Part shown: positions 9,683 to 18,072 of the stretch, in pieces
How the letters are laid out: each line of letters begins with the position of its first letter
How positions within the stretch are numbered: the first letter of the stretch is position 1
Assembly: GCF_001688725.2 (NCBI RefSeq)
Contig: NZ_CP015401.2
Location: 1,364,001 to 1,428,000 of the forward strand
DNA length: 64,000 nt
Reading direction: 5' to 3'
Source of the DNA: Bacteroides caecimuris
GTDB taxonomy: Bacteria > Bacteroidota > Bacteroidia > Bacteroidales > Bacteroidaceae
The notes under the pieces: generated by a model
What the model was told of the DNA's origin: nothing
Seen by the model: only the letters and a program-made list of their open reading frames with translations
Database searches by the model: none
Translations under genes and position numbers: made by a program

Positions 9683-10903
9683 ATGAAAAAGATTGTAGTA
9701 GGTTTGGCTGTGATGTTAGGTTTCTGTATGTGCACTCACAAGCCTTCCGGTATATTGGATGTGAATAAGGCATTGGACTATTGTGCAGAGCAGACACAAC
9801 GTACGCTTGCGGAACTGAAAACAGACTCCGGCATCGACTATACAATGATGCCACGTAATATCATGGCGGACGAACAACACTGGAATTGCCGGAAAGCGAC
9901 GAAGGAAGAATGGTGTGCCGGTTTCTGGCCCGGAGTATTGTGGTATGATTACGAATATACGAAAGATAAACAGATTCAGGAAGAAGCGGAGAAGTTCACG
10001 AATTCACTGGAATTCCTTTCCAAGACTCCGGCTTTCGACCATGACTTGGGCTTCCTCGTGTTCTGTAGCTACGGAAACGGTTATCGCCTGACCAAGAATC
10101 CGGCTTACAAACAAGTGATTCTTGATACAGCCGATACGTTGGCTACTCTGTTCAATCCCATCGTAGGAACCATCCTTTCATGGCCTCGTGAAGTGGAACC
10201 TCGCAACTGGCCGCACAATACCATCATGGATAACATGATCAACCTCGAAATGCTTTTCTGGGCAGCGAAGAATGGTGGAAATCCTTATTTATATGATATT
10301 GCCGTTTCTCATGCCGATAAAACGATGAAATGCCAGTTCCGTCCCGACTATACATCTTACCATGTAGCGGTATACGACACTATTACAGGTGACCTGATAA
10401 AAGGAGTAACGCACCAAGGTTATGCTGACAGCACCATGTGGGCGCGTGGTCAGGCATGGGCAATCTATGGATATACTGTAGTCTATCGGGAGACGAAAGA
10501 TCCTAAGTATCTTGATTTCGCGCAGAAAGTGACAGATGTCTATCTCGAACGCCTGCCGGAAGATAAAGTTCCTTATTGGGATTTCAGTGCCCCGGGAATA
10601 CCGGATGCTCCGCGTGATGCTTCTGCTGCCGCAGTGGTGGCTTCTGCTTTGCTTGAATTATCCACTTACCTCCCGAATGGAACCGGAAAACGTTATAAAG
10701 ATGCAGCTATTGAAATACTGACAAGCCTGAACTCTGACAGTTACCAGAGTGGCAAAAGCAAACCGTCATTCCTGCTGCATAGCGTAGGACATTGGCCGGC
10801 TCATTCAGAAATAGATGCTTCTATTATTTATGCAGATTATTATTATATCGAAGCTTTGCTGAGGCTGAAACGTTTGCAAGAAGGACACGAGGTATTGGGA
10901 TAA
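9683..10903 (+). CDS. GH88 unsaturated glucuronyl hydrolase
   Basis: A 406-residue alpha/alpha-barrel hydrolase with a signal peptide (possible lipidation at the MCT cysteine). Family marks are FDHDLGFLVF with Asp121, the probable nucleating Asp183 in IMDNMINLEML, THQGYADSTMWARGQAWAIYGY, PYWDFSAPG and DASAAAVVASALLEL. GH88 enzymes hydrate the double bond of the 4,5-unsaturated uronic acid left by polysaccharide lyases and so release it from oligosaccharides. This fits the lyase-like gene upstream. GH105 is the nearest alternative, but the GYADSTMWARGQAW segment favours GH88. It is the last gene of the broken degradation locus, 88 bases after the GH43 remnant. Confidence 0.87.
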   Translation: MKKIVVGLAVMLGFCMCTHKPSGILDVNKALDYCAEQTQRTLAELKTDSGIDYTMMPRNIMADEQHWNCRKATKEEWCAGFWPGVLWYDYEYTKDKQIQEEAEKFTNSLEFLSKTPAFDHDLGFLVFCSYGNGYRLTKNPAYKQVILDTADTLATLFNPIVGTILSWPREVEPRNWPHNTIMDNMINLEMLFWAAKNGGNPYLYDIAVSHADKTMKCQFRPDYTSYHVAVYDTITGDLIKGVTHQGYADSTMWARGQAWAIYGYTVVYRETKDPKYLDFAQKVTDVYLERLPEDKVPYWDFSAPGIPDAPRDASAAAVVASALLELSTYLPNGTGKRYKDAAIEILTSLNSDSYQSGKSKPSFLLHSVGHWPAHSEIDASIIYADYYYIEALLRLKRLQEGHEVLG

Positions 10904-10942
10904 CAAGTATTACCGGGCTTATGAATACGGTCATATATCATT

Positions 10943-11090
10943 CTCCTCCTTCAGGAAGGAGGAGTACCCGTAGGGGGAGGTGGTAGGTGAATACATAAGT
11001 CTATTATCTACAATAAGATAGAAAGAACCTCGTTTATCCTACCACCCCGTCCTTCGGACACCCCTCCTTCGGGAAGGAGGGGAGTTAGAG
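10943..11090. repeat. Pair of inverted REP-like hairpin elements
   Basis: Two similar GC-rich units lie in opposite orientation. The first (10943-10987) has a 10-bp stem CTCCTCCTTC/GAAGGAGGAG and then a GGGGGAGGTGGTAGG tail. The second (about 11037-11090) reads the same way on the other strand with a 9-bp stem, 11061-11069 with 11074-11082. They are much richer in GC than the surroundings and sit between the ends of convergent genes, as bacterial REP/BIME sequences do. Confidence 0.7.
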
Positions 11091-11145
11091 TTACTAACGA
11101 CTTTTTAGACAGCCTCTTTTTTACTGGTTAAGGTTAGGTTTATTA

Positions 11146-11619
11146 TTATTTTACCTTGATGATGTCATAATTCAAATTGCTGACAGCTTCTTGCAAGCTA
11201 TCGTTCACCAAACGAAGAGTGGTGTCATTGATAATCACGAAATACATCGGAGCTTCACCATTCTTCGGAGATAACTTAACTGCTGTCATCGGTTTGTTGT
11301 TCACTACCTTCTGTACAGTCTCTTGTTTTCCTTTCGAGGTGAAAATCTTGTTTTGTCCTTGACCTTCAGCATCGAGGTAAGTCATATCTAGTGTGTACAC
11401 TGTATCTGCATTGTCAGTTGCAGCATTCAAGGTTAGTACATAGTCAATCCCCGGACCATCGGCAGCAGGGAGAGTACCGGTATAGACTTCAGTCAACCGG
11501 GTAGTCGGAGTCATAGTAATAGCTATACTGTCTGCTTGTGCCTCTACGGTTTTGTTTGCTTTTGATTGGCATGATGCCAAAGCAGCTACGACTGCTGCTA
11601 ACATAATTACTTTTTTCAT
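11146..11619 (-). CDS. NlpE-like lipoprotein (copper-resistance N-terminal domain family)
   Basis: 157 residues with a lipoprotein signal (AALASCQSK, Cys at 17). The segment YTGTLPAADGPGIDYVLTL is the hallmark of the NlpE N-terminal beta-barrel domain. In Escherichia coli this protein senses surface adhesion and lipoprotein-sorting problems and carries a CxxC pair in this loop. Here the loop reads PAADGPG with no cysteine, so a redox or copper role through that pair is not expected. The C-terminal OB-fold of longer NlpE proteins is absent. A single-gene transcript seems likely, since the neighbouring CorC-like gene on the same strand ends 57 bases upstream. Confidence 0.78.
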   Translation of the reverse strand: MKKVIMLAAVVAALASCQSKANKTVEAQADSIAITMTPTTRLTEVYTGTLPAADGPGIDYVLTLNAATDNADTVYTLDMTYLDAEGQGQNKIFTSKGKQETVQKVVNNKPMTAVKLSPKNGEAPMYFVIINDTTLRLVNDSLQEAVSNLNYDIIKVK

Positions 11620-11676
11620 TTTTAAGTGCTTTAAGTTAATATAATTATAGTGAGCTATTGCTCGTTTTTTGCTATC

Positions 11677-12969
11677 CTATTCCTGTTCCTCGTCCCGTTT
11701 GATGACCAGTAGTTTGTCTACTCGTCCGCGGTCCATATCCACCACTTCGAATTGCAGATTTTGGTAGGTGAAGATGTCTCCTGCTTTCGGGATGCGACTG
11801 ACTAGGAACATGGCCAATCCACCCAGAGTGGTGAAGTCTTCCGATTCCAGATCTTCGTAGGATAGGATACCCATTTCCTCCATGAAGTCGTCGATATTCA
11901 TTGAAGCTTCCACCAGCATTGAACCATCCTGCCTTGTGACGATTTCTTCTTCTTCCATTTCATCCTCTTCAAGGATGTCTCCGAAGATACTTTCGGTCAG
12001 GTCGTGCAGTGTGATAATGCCTTCTGTGCTGCCATACTCGTTAACAACAACTCCGAACTTGTTTTTGTTCTTCTTAAATAGCTCTAAAACTTTATTTGCA
12101 TATAAACTTTCCGGAATGAAGAGAGGAGGACGTGCAATTTCGCGTAAGTTAAACACCTTTTTATTGCCTACCATCAGGATAATGTCCTTTACGGAAACCA
12201 CACCGATTATCTCGTCTTTCCGTTCGTCTACCAATAGATATTTACTGTAATGTTCTTCTTCAATAATCTTCATTACCTTTTCCTGTGTATCATCGGGATG
12301 AAGGATAATGAGATCTCTACGGTGTGTCATCAGTTCGTTGGCGCGTTTATCAGAGAAGCGGAATACATCACGTATCATTTCCGTTTCCTCTTTGTCAATC
12401 ACACCTTGTTCCGAACTTTGGTGCAAGATCATTTTGATTTCCTCCTGCGTCATGGGGCGTTCTTCGCTTTTCAGACCGATAAGTTGGTTCAGCAACCGGG
12501 TAGAGACGCTTAGCAACCATACAAAAGGATAAGAAACCTTCGTCAGCAGAATCATGACCGGGCTGAACAAAGTGGCGTACCGCTCCGGATTACTAAGAGC
12601 AATGGATTTAGGAACCAGCTCTCCGATAATCAGAGAAAGATAGGTGATGATTGCTACGGTAGTAATCATTGCCAGGTTGCGTGCGTATGCTTCTGCGCCC
12701 GGAATGAGAGAAAAGAAAGGAATGAGATCGTCGGCAATGGCCACACCACCATACGCACCCGATACGATACCGATCAGTGTGATACCAATCTGAATGGTAG
12801 ACAAGAACTTTTCCGGTTCTTCCAATTGTTTTAAAACTCCACGGGCTGATTTGTTACCTTTTGCGATAAGTGTTTCAAGACGTGCTTTGCTGGATGATAC
12901 CAGCGCAATTTCATACATGGCAAAAATGCCATTCAGTACGAGTAAGAAAACGATAATAAGAAATTCCAT
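11677..12969 (-). CDS. HlyC/CorC (CNNM) family membrane protein with CBS domains
   Basis: 430 residues in the standard order. The N-terminal DUF21 transmembrane domain (about 1-190) has the ALVSSSKARLETL and IGELVPKSIALSNPE motifs. A CBS pair follows (about 200-330; RDLIILHPDD, YLLVDERKDEIIGVVSVKD, GVVVNEYGSTEGIITLHDL), and the C-terminal CorC/HlyC accessory domain comes last (DGSMLVEASMNIDDFMEEMG to LLVIKRDEEQE). The family is linked to magnesium or cobalt efflux. In Bacteroidota some members (GldE) belong to gliding loci, but nothing of that kind is nearby. Length and motifs look complete. Confidence 0.9.
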   Translation of the reverse strand: MEFLIIVFLLVLNGIFAMYEIALVSSSKARLETLIAKGNKSARGVLKQLEEPEKFLSTIQIGITLIGIVSGAYGGVAIADDLIPFFSLIPGAEAYARNLAMITTVAIITYLSLIIGELVPKSIALSNPERYATLFSPVMILLTKVSYPFVWLLSVSTRLLNQLIGLKSEERPMTQEEIKMILHQSSEQGVIDKEETEMIRDVFRFSDKRANELMTHRRDLIILHPDDTQEKVMKIIEEEHYSKYLLVDERKDEIIGVVSVKDIILMVGNKKVFNLREIARPPLFIPESLYANKVLELFKKNKNKFGVVVNEYGSTEGIITLHDLTESIFGDILEEDEMEEEEIVTRQDGSMLVEASMNIDDFMEEMGILSYEDLESEDFTTLGGLAMFLVSRIPKAGDIFTYQNLQFEVVDMDRGRVDKLLVIKRDEEQE

Positions 12970-13108
12970 AAATGGATTAAAATGATTATTGCTTCGAAAT
13001 TATATAAATAAGAATACTCTCTTTATATATTAACGATAATTGGGTAAAATTGTTTGCTTCGCTATGTCGGTATTTTACAGAACGGAGGAGAATAGGCGGA
13101 TAAATTAA

Positions 13109-13647
13109 GAGCCTGTTTAAATTTTCCTGAGATTATGTTAGATAGGCTTTACCGACCTGTTTCTATTCGTCACATAGTCTCCGTCATGCTCCTCACAATA
13201 ACAGAAAATATACTCGAAAGCAACTCTCAAAACTGTGTCGGGCAAAACTCGGAGCAGGCTCTTAATAACCCACTTTTCATTCATTAATAGAAAAGTTCTC
13301 TTTCATTAATTGTAAACTTCTTATTATCAGCATGTAAACTTATTTTTTTGTTAACCGTAATCTATAAACGCAAGCTTCGTTTATAAAAACAAAGGCTTTG
13401 ATTATAAAAACGAAGCTTGCAATTATATAATCAAAGCTTGCGTTTATAGTTTGCATCGAATGAAAAGAAAGTTTCCTTCCTGTCCGAAGGAACTTTATAC
13501 TTAATGGGCGGGAAGTTTTCTATTAATAGCCAAGAGCGCAACTGTTAACACCCCTTCCGCCAACTACAGACGGACGCGACAAGAAGAGCCGGGGTAAGTT
13601 AAAATATCAGCTATAATATTATGACTGAAGAGAATTTAAACAGGCTC
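13109..13647. repeat. 539-bp segment bounded by a 15-bp inverted repeat (MITE or IS remnant)
   Basis: GAGCCTGTTTAAATT at 13109-13123 is repeated in perfect inverted orientation at 13633-13647. A partial copy of the same end (GCAGGCTCTTA) occurs at about 13254-13264, so the first 155 bases may be an independent unit. No coding sequence is inside. The segment fills most of the 773-base gap between the CorC-like and M48 genes and also holds the palindromic array at 13362-13449. Confidence 0.6.
13362..13449. repeat. Array of short palindromic units with competing stems
   Basis: Four units of about 20 bases with self-complementary cores (AAGCTT or AAGGCTTT). The outer 16 bases pair perfectly (13362-13377 with 13434-13449). 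GCAAGCTTCG at 13370-13379 can instead pair with 13411-13420, and 13395-13406 can pair with 13426-13437. These pairings exclude each other. Confidence 0.65.
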
Positions 13648-13682
13648 TAAGGCATTTGAATATAGGTTGTATTGATAAATAT

Positions 13683-13716
13683 TCAGGCACGGAATTATAC
13701 AAAATCCCGTGCCTGA
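13683..13716 (-). terminator. Hairpin after the M48 protease gene
   Basis: Stem of about 11 bp built on GGCACGGGA/TTCCGTGCC, 27 bases beyond the stop codon of the M48 gene on the minus strand. The following run is AT-rich, not a clean T tract, so termination is likely but not certain. Confidence 0.5.
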
Positions 13717-13742
13717 TAGTAGTCATACGAAAGTATCGTTTA

Positions 13743-14528
13743 TTATTTCTTGGCGTAGCTGTCTGCTTTGGCTTTTGTACGTTCGATACGTTTTTGAGTG
13801 TCCGGATGTGAAGAGAACATTCTTTGTGCATAGGATGCTTTAGGAGCATCTTTTGCAAGTTCGGCCAGTTTAGTCAAGGCATTTGCCATTGCATACGGGT
13901 CGATACCGTTTTTTACACAGAATTCAACACCGTAGTCATCGGCTGCATTTTCCTGCTTTTGTGAGAATTGTGCACCGGCAAGAGCTTCTGCCATGGCTCC
14001 CAGTTCGGAGTCTGTCAGTTTGGCCACTTTGTCGTTGGCTACACCTGCCGCGTTTTTCACTGCTGATCGCAGGTAGGCATTTTTCATAGCGTCTTTGGAA
14101 TCGGTGTGAACCACGTGACCGATTTCATGACCTACCACTGCCATTACTTCTTCGTCCGTCATAACATCCATCAGACCGGCACAGATACGTACACTACCGT
14201 CACCGCAGGCAAAGGCATTTACGTCTATCACTTCATATACACCGAAGTTCAGTTTCAGTCCGTCCACTTCTTTGATGTGTCCCGTAAGTCTCTCTAACCG
14301 TTTGCCATATTCGGTATCAGGTTTTGTCAATGGATTATGGGTATCCATCCATGCCATATATTCCTTACTCATATTGGCAATGTCCGCATCAGATAACGTA
14401 ACGGCTGATACCACATCTTTACCTGCTTGTAAAGCTTTTCCTAAATTAATCTTCTTGCCGAATTGTGCAGAAGCTGTCATTCCCATGCCTAACAATATGA
14501 AGGCAATCATTACAATTTTTCTTTTCAT
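13743..14528 (-). CDS. M48-family metallopeptidase (LoiP/YggG-like), exported
   Basis: 261 residues with a signal peptide ending ASAQ, so the enzyme works in the periplasm. The zinc site HEIGH (His134, Glu135, His138) lies in VVGHEIGHVVHTDS. The third ligand is expected in the ENAADDYGVEF segment (Glu of NAADDYG), which is the normal M48 order. The end SHPDTQKRIERTKAKADSY is also typical of the family. Such proteases help quality control of outer-membrane proteins. The start codon overlaps the end of a remnant reading frame upstream by four bases. Confidence 0.9.
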   Translation of the reverse strand: MKRKIVMIAFILLGMGMTASAQFGKKINLGKALQAGKDVVSAVTLSDADIANMSKEYMAWMDTHNPLTKPDTEYGKRLERLTGHIKEVDGLKLNFGVYEVIDVNAFACGDGSVRICAGLMDVMTDEEVMAVVGHEIGHVVHTDSKDAMKNAYLRSAVKNAAGVANDKVAKLTDSELGAMAEALAGAQFSQKQENAADDYGVEFCVKNGIDPYAMANALTKLAELAKDAPKASYAQRMFSSHPDTQKRIERTKAKADSYAKK

Positions 14529-14689
14529 ATTCTTTTCTGGTTTGATGTTTTATGTATAACGTTAATGAATTCTAATGGCTGACGACTGTTTTTCTCAATC
14601 GCCGTTCCTTTTATTTGATGTACAGGCTGTGTCTGTAACAGGGAAAGCAGAATGTTAGAAAATAATAGCAACGTCAACAGTTTTTTCAT
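14525..14689 (-). pseudogene. 5' remnant of an outer-membrane CarboxypepD_reg-type protein gene
   Basis: 54 codons from an ATG at 14689: a signal peptide (MKKLLTLLLFSNILLSLLQ) and then IKGTAIEKNSRQPLEFINVI, which is the opening strand pair of the carboxypeptidase-regulatory-like domain found at the start of Bacteroidota outer-membrane barrel proteins. It then stops. The rest of such a protein (hundreds of residues) is missing because the M48 gene begins here. A deletion that fused the head of a receptor-like gene to the M48 gene explains this. A genuine 54-residue secreted peptide is less likely. Confidence 0.55.
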
Positions 14690-14870
14690 GTGATTGCAAA
14701 TTGTCACCGCAAAAGTACAAATAAAGTATTAAATAGTGATACCTTCCGTGAATAAAAATAGAAGCACTTCTGATTTGGTTCGTTTTACCTATTGATAAAG
14801 TTGGTCGGATTTTGTTTCACATTTCATTTTTATATCTTATTTTTGTGGGACATATTAAACCAGATTCCTT

Positions 14871-15305
14871 ATGAAGACTGTAAAATTGATAACCTGTAAT
14901 GATGCGATGAAGGCACATATTCTTCAGGGCGCATTGGAGAATGAAGGCATTGAATCTATTCTGCACAATGAGAATTTCTCGACTTTGTATAAAAGTTACG
15001 TGAGTAGTATAGCGGGGGTAGATATATTGGTGGCAGAAGAAGACTACGAAAATGCTGTCCAAGTGTTGAAGGATAACGACAGTTGGCCGGAAGAGTTGAC
15101 GCTTTGTCCGTACTGCGGTTCATCGGACATCCGGTTGGTCTTGAAAAAAGGAAAGCGCTGGCGTGCCATGGGGGCTGCTATCATTTCTGCATTGATGGTC
15201 ATTCCCCCGGGAGACAACCATTGGAACTATACCTGTAAACAGTGTCATAAAACCTTTGAAATGCCGGTTTCTAAATTTAATCCTACTGCAGAGATAGAGG
15301 AATAA
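14871..15305 (+). CDS. DUF2007-domain protein with a zinc ribbon
   Basis: 144 residues. The first 70 form a DUF2007 ferredoxin-like domain (AHILQGALENEGIESILHNE; VDILVAEEDYENAVQVL), thought to be a small signalling or binding module. Next comes a treble-cysteine zinc ribbon split by a hydrophobic stretch: CPYCGSSDIR at about 80 and YTCKQCHKTF at about 120, with AMGAAIISALMVIPPG between. A Bacteroides promoter (TTTG at 14811, TATTTTTG at 14838-14845) gives a leader of only about 20 bases. The exact role is unknown. Confidence 0.8.
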   Translation: MKTVKLITCNDAMKAHILQGALENEGIESILHNENFSTLYKSYVSSIAGVDILVAEEDYENAVQVLKDNDSWPEELTLCPYCGSSDIRLVLKKGKRWRAMGAAIISALMVIPPGDNHWNYTCKQCHKTFEMPVSKFNPTAEIEE

Positions 15306-15331
15306 CTATGTCTAAATTATTATAATACACA

Positions 15332-16150
15332 ATGAAAAAGAAAAAACTTCTATTAATTGCTCTTCTTTTAATTGGGGTAGCTTCGTCATTTGCTGCCAAA
15401 GTAGATACCTTATTAATAAAAAGCCCTTCCATGAATAAGGACGTAAAAGTGATCGTTGTTACGCCGGATGCTGCATTAGGAAAGAAAGCGGTGGCTTGTC
15501 CTACTATTTATCTGTTGCACGGTTATGGTGGAAATGCTAAAACATGGATTGGCATTAAACCGAATCTTCCCCAAATTGCGGACGAAAAAGGAATCATATT
15601 CGTTTGTCCGGACGGAAAGAATAGCTGGTACTGGGATAGTCCGGTCAACCCGTCTTTCCGCTATGAAACTTTTATTTCATCGGAACTGGTGAAGTATATC
15701 GACAAACATTACAAGACCATTGCCGACCGCAAGGGACGTGCCATCACCGGATTAAGTATGGGTGGACACGGAGCGATGTGGAATGCAATTCGTCATAAAG
15801 ATACATTTGGCGCTGGTGGAAGTACGAGTGGAGGGATGGATATTCGTCCGTTCCCGAAAAACTGGGACATGGCTAAACAGTTGGGAGAATATGAATCGAA
15901 TAAGGAGGTGTGGGATAATCACACCGTTATCAACCTGATTGATAAGATAGAGAATGGCGATTTGGCTATCATTGTCGATTGTGGAGAAGGCGATTTCTTC
16001 CTGAATGTGAACAAGGATTTGCATAACCGCCTGTTGGAAAGAAAGATTGATCATGATTTTATTACCCGCCCGGGAGCGCATAATGGACAGTATTGGAATA
16101 ACTCCATTGATTATCAGATTCTGTTCTTTGATAAGTTTTTCAAGAAATAA
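15332..16150 (+). CDS. Exported esterase, esterase-D-like alpha/beta hydrolase
   Basis: 272 residues with a signal peptide ending ASSFAAK. It belongs to the putative esterase group (feruloyl esterase/S-formylglutathione hydrolase-like): YLLHGYGGNAKTWI near the oxyanion hole, nucleophile Ser142 in ITGLSMGGHGA, candidate Asp221 in CGEGDFF and His250 in PGAHNGQYW. In Bacteroides such proteins remove acyl groups from plant polysaccharides or act on small esters, and the sequence alone does not say which. It is 26 bases after the DUF2007 gene on the same strand, so the two may be cotranscribed. Confidence 0.87.
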   Translation: MKKKKLLLIALLLIGVASSFAAKVDTLLIKSPSMNKDVKVIVVTPDAALGKKAVACPTIYLLHGYGGNAKTWIGIKPNLPQIADEKGIIFVCPDGKNSWYWDSPVNPSFRYETFISSELVKYIDKHYKTIADRKGRAITGLSMGGHGAMWNAIRHKDTFGAGGSTSGGMDIRPFPKNWDMAKQLGEYESNKEVWDNHTVINLIDKIENGDLAIIVDCGEGDFFLNVNKDLHNRLLERKIDHDFITRPGAHNGQYWNNSIDYQILFFDKFFKK

Positions 16151-16167
16151 AACTAGGAATACTTGAC

Positions 16168-16265
16168 TTTGGCTTTTCAATGTTGTATCTTTGTACAGAA
16201 TCATAAAATAGATTGAGATTAAACTACGATAAAAGGAGGGAGCGGAAGCTTTCTCCTTTTTTGTT
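16168..16265 (+). ncRNA. Candidate small RNA: promoter followed directly by a terminator
   Basis: TTTGG at 16168-16172 and TATCTTTG at 16186-16193 match the Bacteroides promoter pattern. Transcription would start near 16200. Only about 60 bases later lies a rho-independent terminator: AAAAGGAG at 16231-16238, CTCCTTTT at 16253-16260 and a six-T run. No open reading frame fits between them. The alternative is that the hairpin is simply the terminator of the esterase gene and the promoter match is chance. Confidence 0.4.
16231..16263 (+). terminator. Rho-independent terminator downstream of the esterase gene
   Basis: An 8-bp stem AAAAGGAG/CTCCTTTT with a 14-base loop and T run, 80 bases after the esterase stop codon. 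Confidence 0.75.
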
Positions 16266-16359
16266 GTATTCTTGGAAGTCGTGAGTTTTATCCCGGCTTA
16301 TAAGAGGGATGAGACTAGGGATTAACGTGTTTTATACCGCAGCTTTATAAAAATTAGAC

Positions 16360-16451
16360 GGCGTGTTACGACTCATTAAACGCCGCGTTAGGAAACGTTA
16401 GCGCCTTTGTTAGGTAAAATAAGCACCTTTGTTTCGGAATAAACAAAGGTG
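16360..16451. repeat. Second array of short palindromic units
   Basis: Imperfect repeats of about 20 bases sharing the pattern GCxCCTTTGTTxGGxAA, ending in a perfect 11-bp hairpin (16424-16434 with 16441-16451, core CACCTTTGTTT). It lies between the convergent esterase and S41 genes, in a 390-base gap with no gene. Confidence 0.6.
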
Positions 16452-16540
16452 AGGTATGAAAAATGCCTTTATAGGTTAAGAATCTATAATTCTGCTCTTG
16501 ACAGAAATAGAATGATTGAGGCTACATAACTCATTCTTTC

Positions 16541-17989
16541 TTATTTTAATCGTAATCCGTTACTATTAAAACGTCTGCTTGCCGGACTTATTACGCTTTT
16601 CTCTATCTTGAATTGCGTTTTGGTCGTCTCTTCTGTTTCCTCGTCCTTTGGTGGATAAGTTCCGTCAATAACACCGATGGCTACTTTTAACATTCTTTCG
16701 TTAGGATCACCGAATGGCAGAAACTCACTGTAATTAGTAACTCCACCAATAGTCGTTTCACTGATTTTAAGATCTGTTGCAGGGGAGATAGCTCCTCCGG
16801 CATCGTAGTTTGAATCATAAACAGTGCAGACTACCGGATTGATTGACCACAGAAATTCTTCATTAATGAATTGTTCTGTTGCTACATTTTGTCCTTTGGT
16901 AACACCACCGATAGTTACAACAGGATAGCTGTCTTTCAGTGAAAGACTCCTGATTAACATTTCCGGTGCTCCGGCTGTTGTATTGCTTGTGATGGCAAGC
17001 AGGGCGGGCAGGTCTAAATTAACACCACTTTTTAGTATCTCACTATCAAAGTTGATGGCAGCATCCTTGTCCCTGTTTTTATCGTTATATTCCAGATAGG
17101 CCATCGGCTTATTTAATCGTACTTCTGAGGTCAGGATTGTACCTAATAACTGAACGCAATCCAATGAACCACCGGAGTTGTAACGTAGGTCAAGTATAAC
17201 ATATTTCACGCCTGCTGTCTTGAACTCTTGTGAGATTTGTCGCAGTTCGTTATTATACTTGTCTGGATCACTGTTGGTTCCGGCAGTGAAGCTATTGTAC
17301 ATCAGATACCCTACTTTGATATCTCTATTGTTTTCTTTTACCGTAAGTATTTTGGTCTTATGTATCGGATTGTCCTCAACGGATTGTGCGGCAGGTAGTT
17401 TTAATGTTATATCATTAGGTACTACCTTGTATACAAATTCTTCTTCTCCTTCTTCTTCCCCTTCTTCCGGTTCAACAGGAACTTCTTTCCATACTCCCAT
17501 CACCAAATCCCGGGCTTTGGTTCCCTGTAGCAATTGAGTCTCATATTTCTTGCTGATGTAAGAAGTATCGACTTTCATAATCCAGGCTCCACGTTCCAGT
17601 CCGGCTACTTCTGCTGGTGAACCGGGAATGACGTAAGTAATTAATGCATTGTAGGCAGTATCAATGTCCGGGTTGCGAACCAGTGAATAGTCGAATCCAT
17701 AAGTAGGCAGCGGAGTCTCTATCACAGAATCCACAAACGAATAACTGTCGCTTTTCGATTTCACTTTAGACAAGAACGAGGCAGGATCCAAAAACAGATT
17801 CACATCATCGTAGGAGGGTAGATCTTGATACCACAGATAGTTCTGTTGCATAATGTCCAGCATCCATGTATCCAGTGCAGTTTGATGGGCATACTCTGGC
17901 CAGCGGTCGACGCCACAGGAGAAGAAACCACTGATAGATACGAGGATCAGGGCAGGTATGAGGATTATCTTTCTTAATTTCGTCATCAT
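16541..17989 (-). CDS. S41-family (C-terminal processing) peptidase-like lipoprotein, catalytic serine apparently absent
   Basis: 482 residues from the ATG at 17989 (17986 is the alternative). A promoter-like TACATTTG on the minus strand (18009-18016) places the transcript start after the longer upstream frame. The lipoprotein signal ends GFFSC. A PDZ-like region (GSPAEVAGLERGAWIMKVD) carries an inserted acidic run of Glu and Gly (17438-17470 in DNA) and is followed by the S41 core (YVILDLRYNSGGSLD). Where family members have T-A-S-A-S-E, this protein has TAGAPE, with Gly340 in place of the serine. It is therefore probably not an active protease, unless another serine serves. A binding role is possible. 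Confidence 0.8.
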   Translation of the reverse strand: MMTKLRKIILIPALILVSISGFFSCGVDRWPEYAHQTALDTWMLDIMQQNYLWYQDLPSYDDVNLFLDPASFLSKVKSKSDSYSFVDSVIETPLPTYGFDYSLVRNPDIDTAYNALITYVIPGSPAEVAGLERGAWIMKVDTSYISKKYETQLLQGTKARDLVMGVWKEVPVEPEEGEEEGEEEFVYKVVPNDITLKLPAAQSVEDNPIHKTKILTVKENNRDIKVGYLMYNSFTAGTNSDPDKYNNELRQISQEFKTAGVKYVILDLRYNSGGSLDCVQLLGTILTSEVRLNKPMAYLEYNDKNRDKDAAINFDSEILKSGVNLDLPALLAITSNTTAGAPEMLIRSLSLKDSYPVVTIGGVTKGQNVATEQFINEEFLWSINPVVCTVYDSNYDAGGAISPATDLKISETTIGGVTNYSEFLPFGDPNERMLKVAIGVIDGTYPPKDEETEETTKTQFKIEKSVISPASRRFNSNGLRLK

Positions 17990-18072
17990 AAAAGGCTTTT
18001 TTACTGTGCAAATGTAGGAAATACTTTGCTTATCTACCACATTTATGGTATAAAAATGCCTTCAATGTGTGA

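Noticed and set aside
13109..13647. Attachment sites of an integrated element
   Set aside because: The end repeats are inverted, not direct, and no integrase or tRNA gene is nearby.
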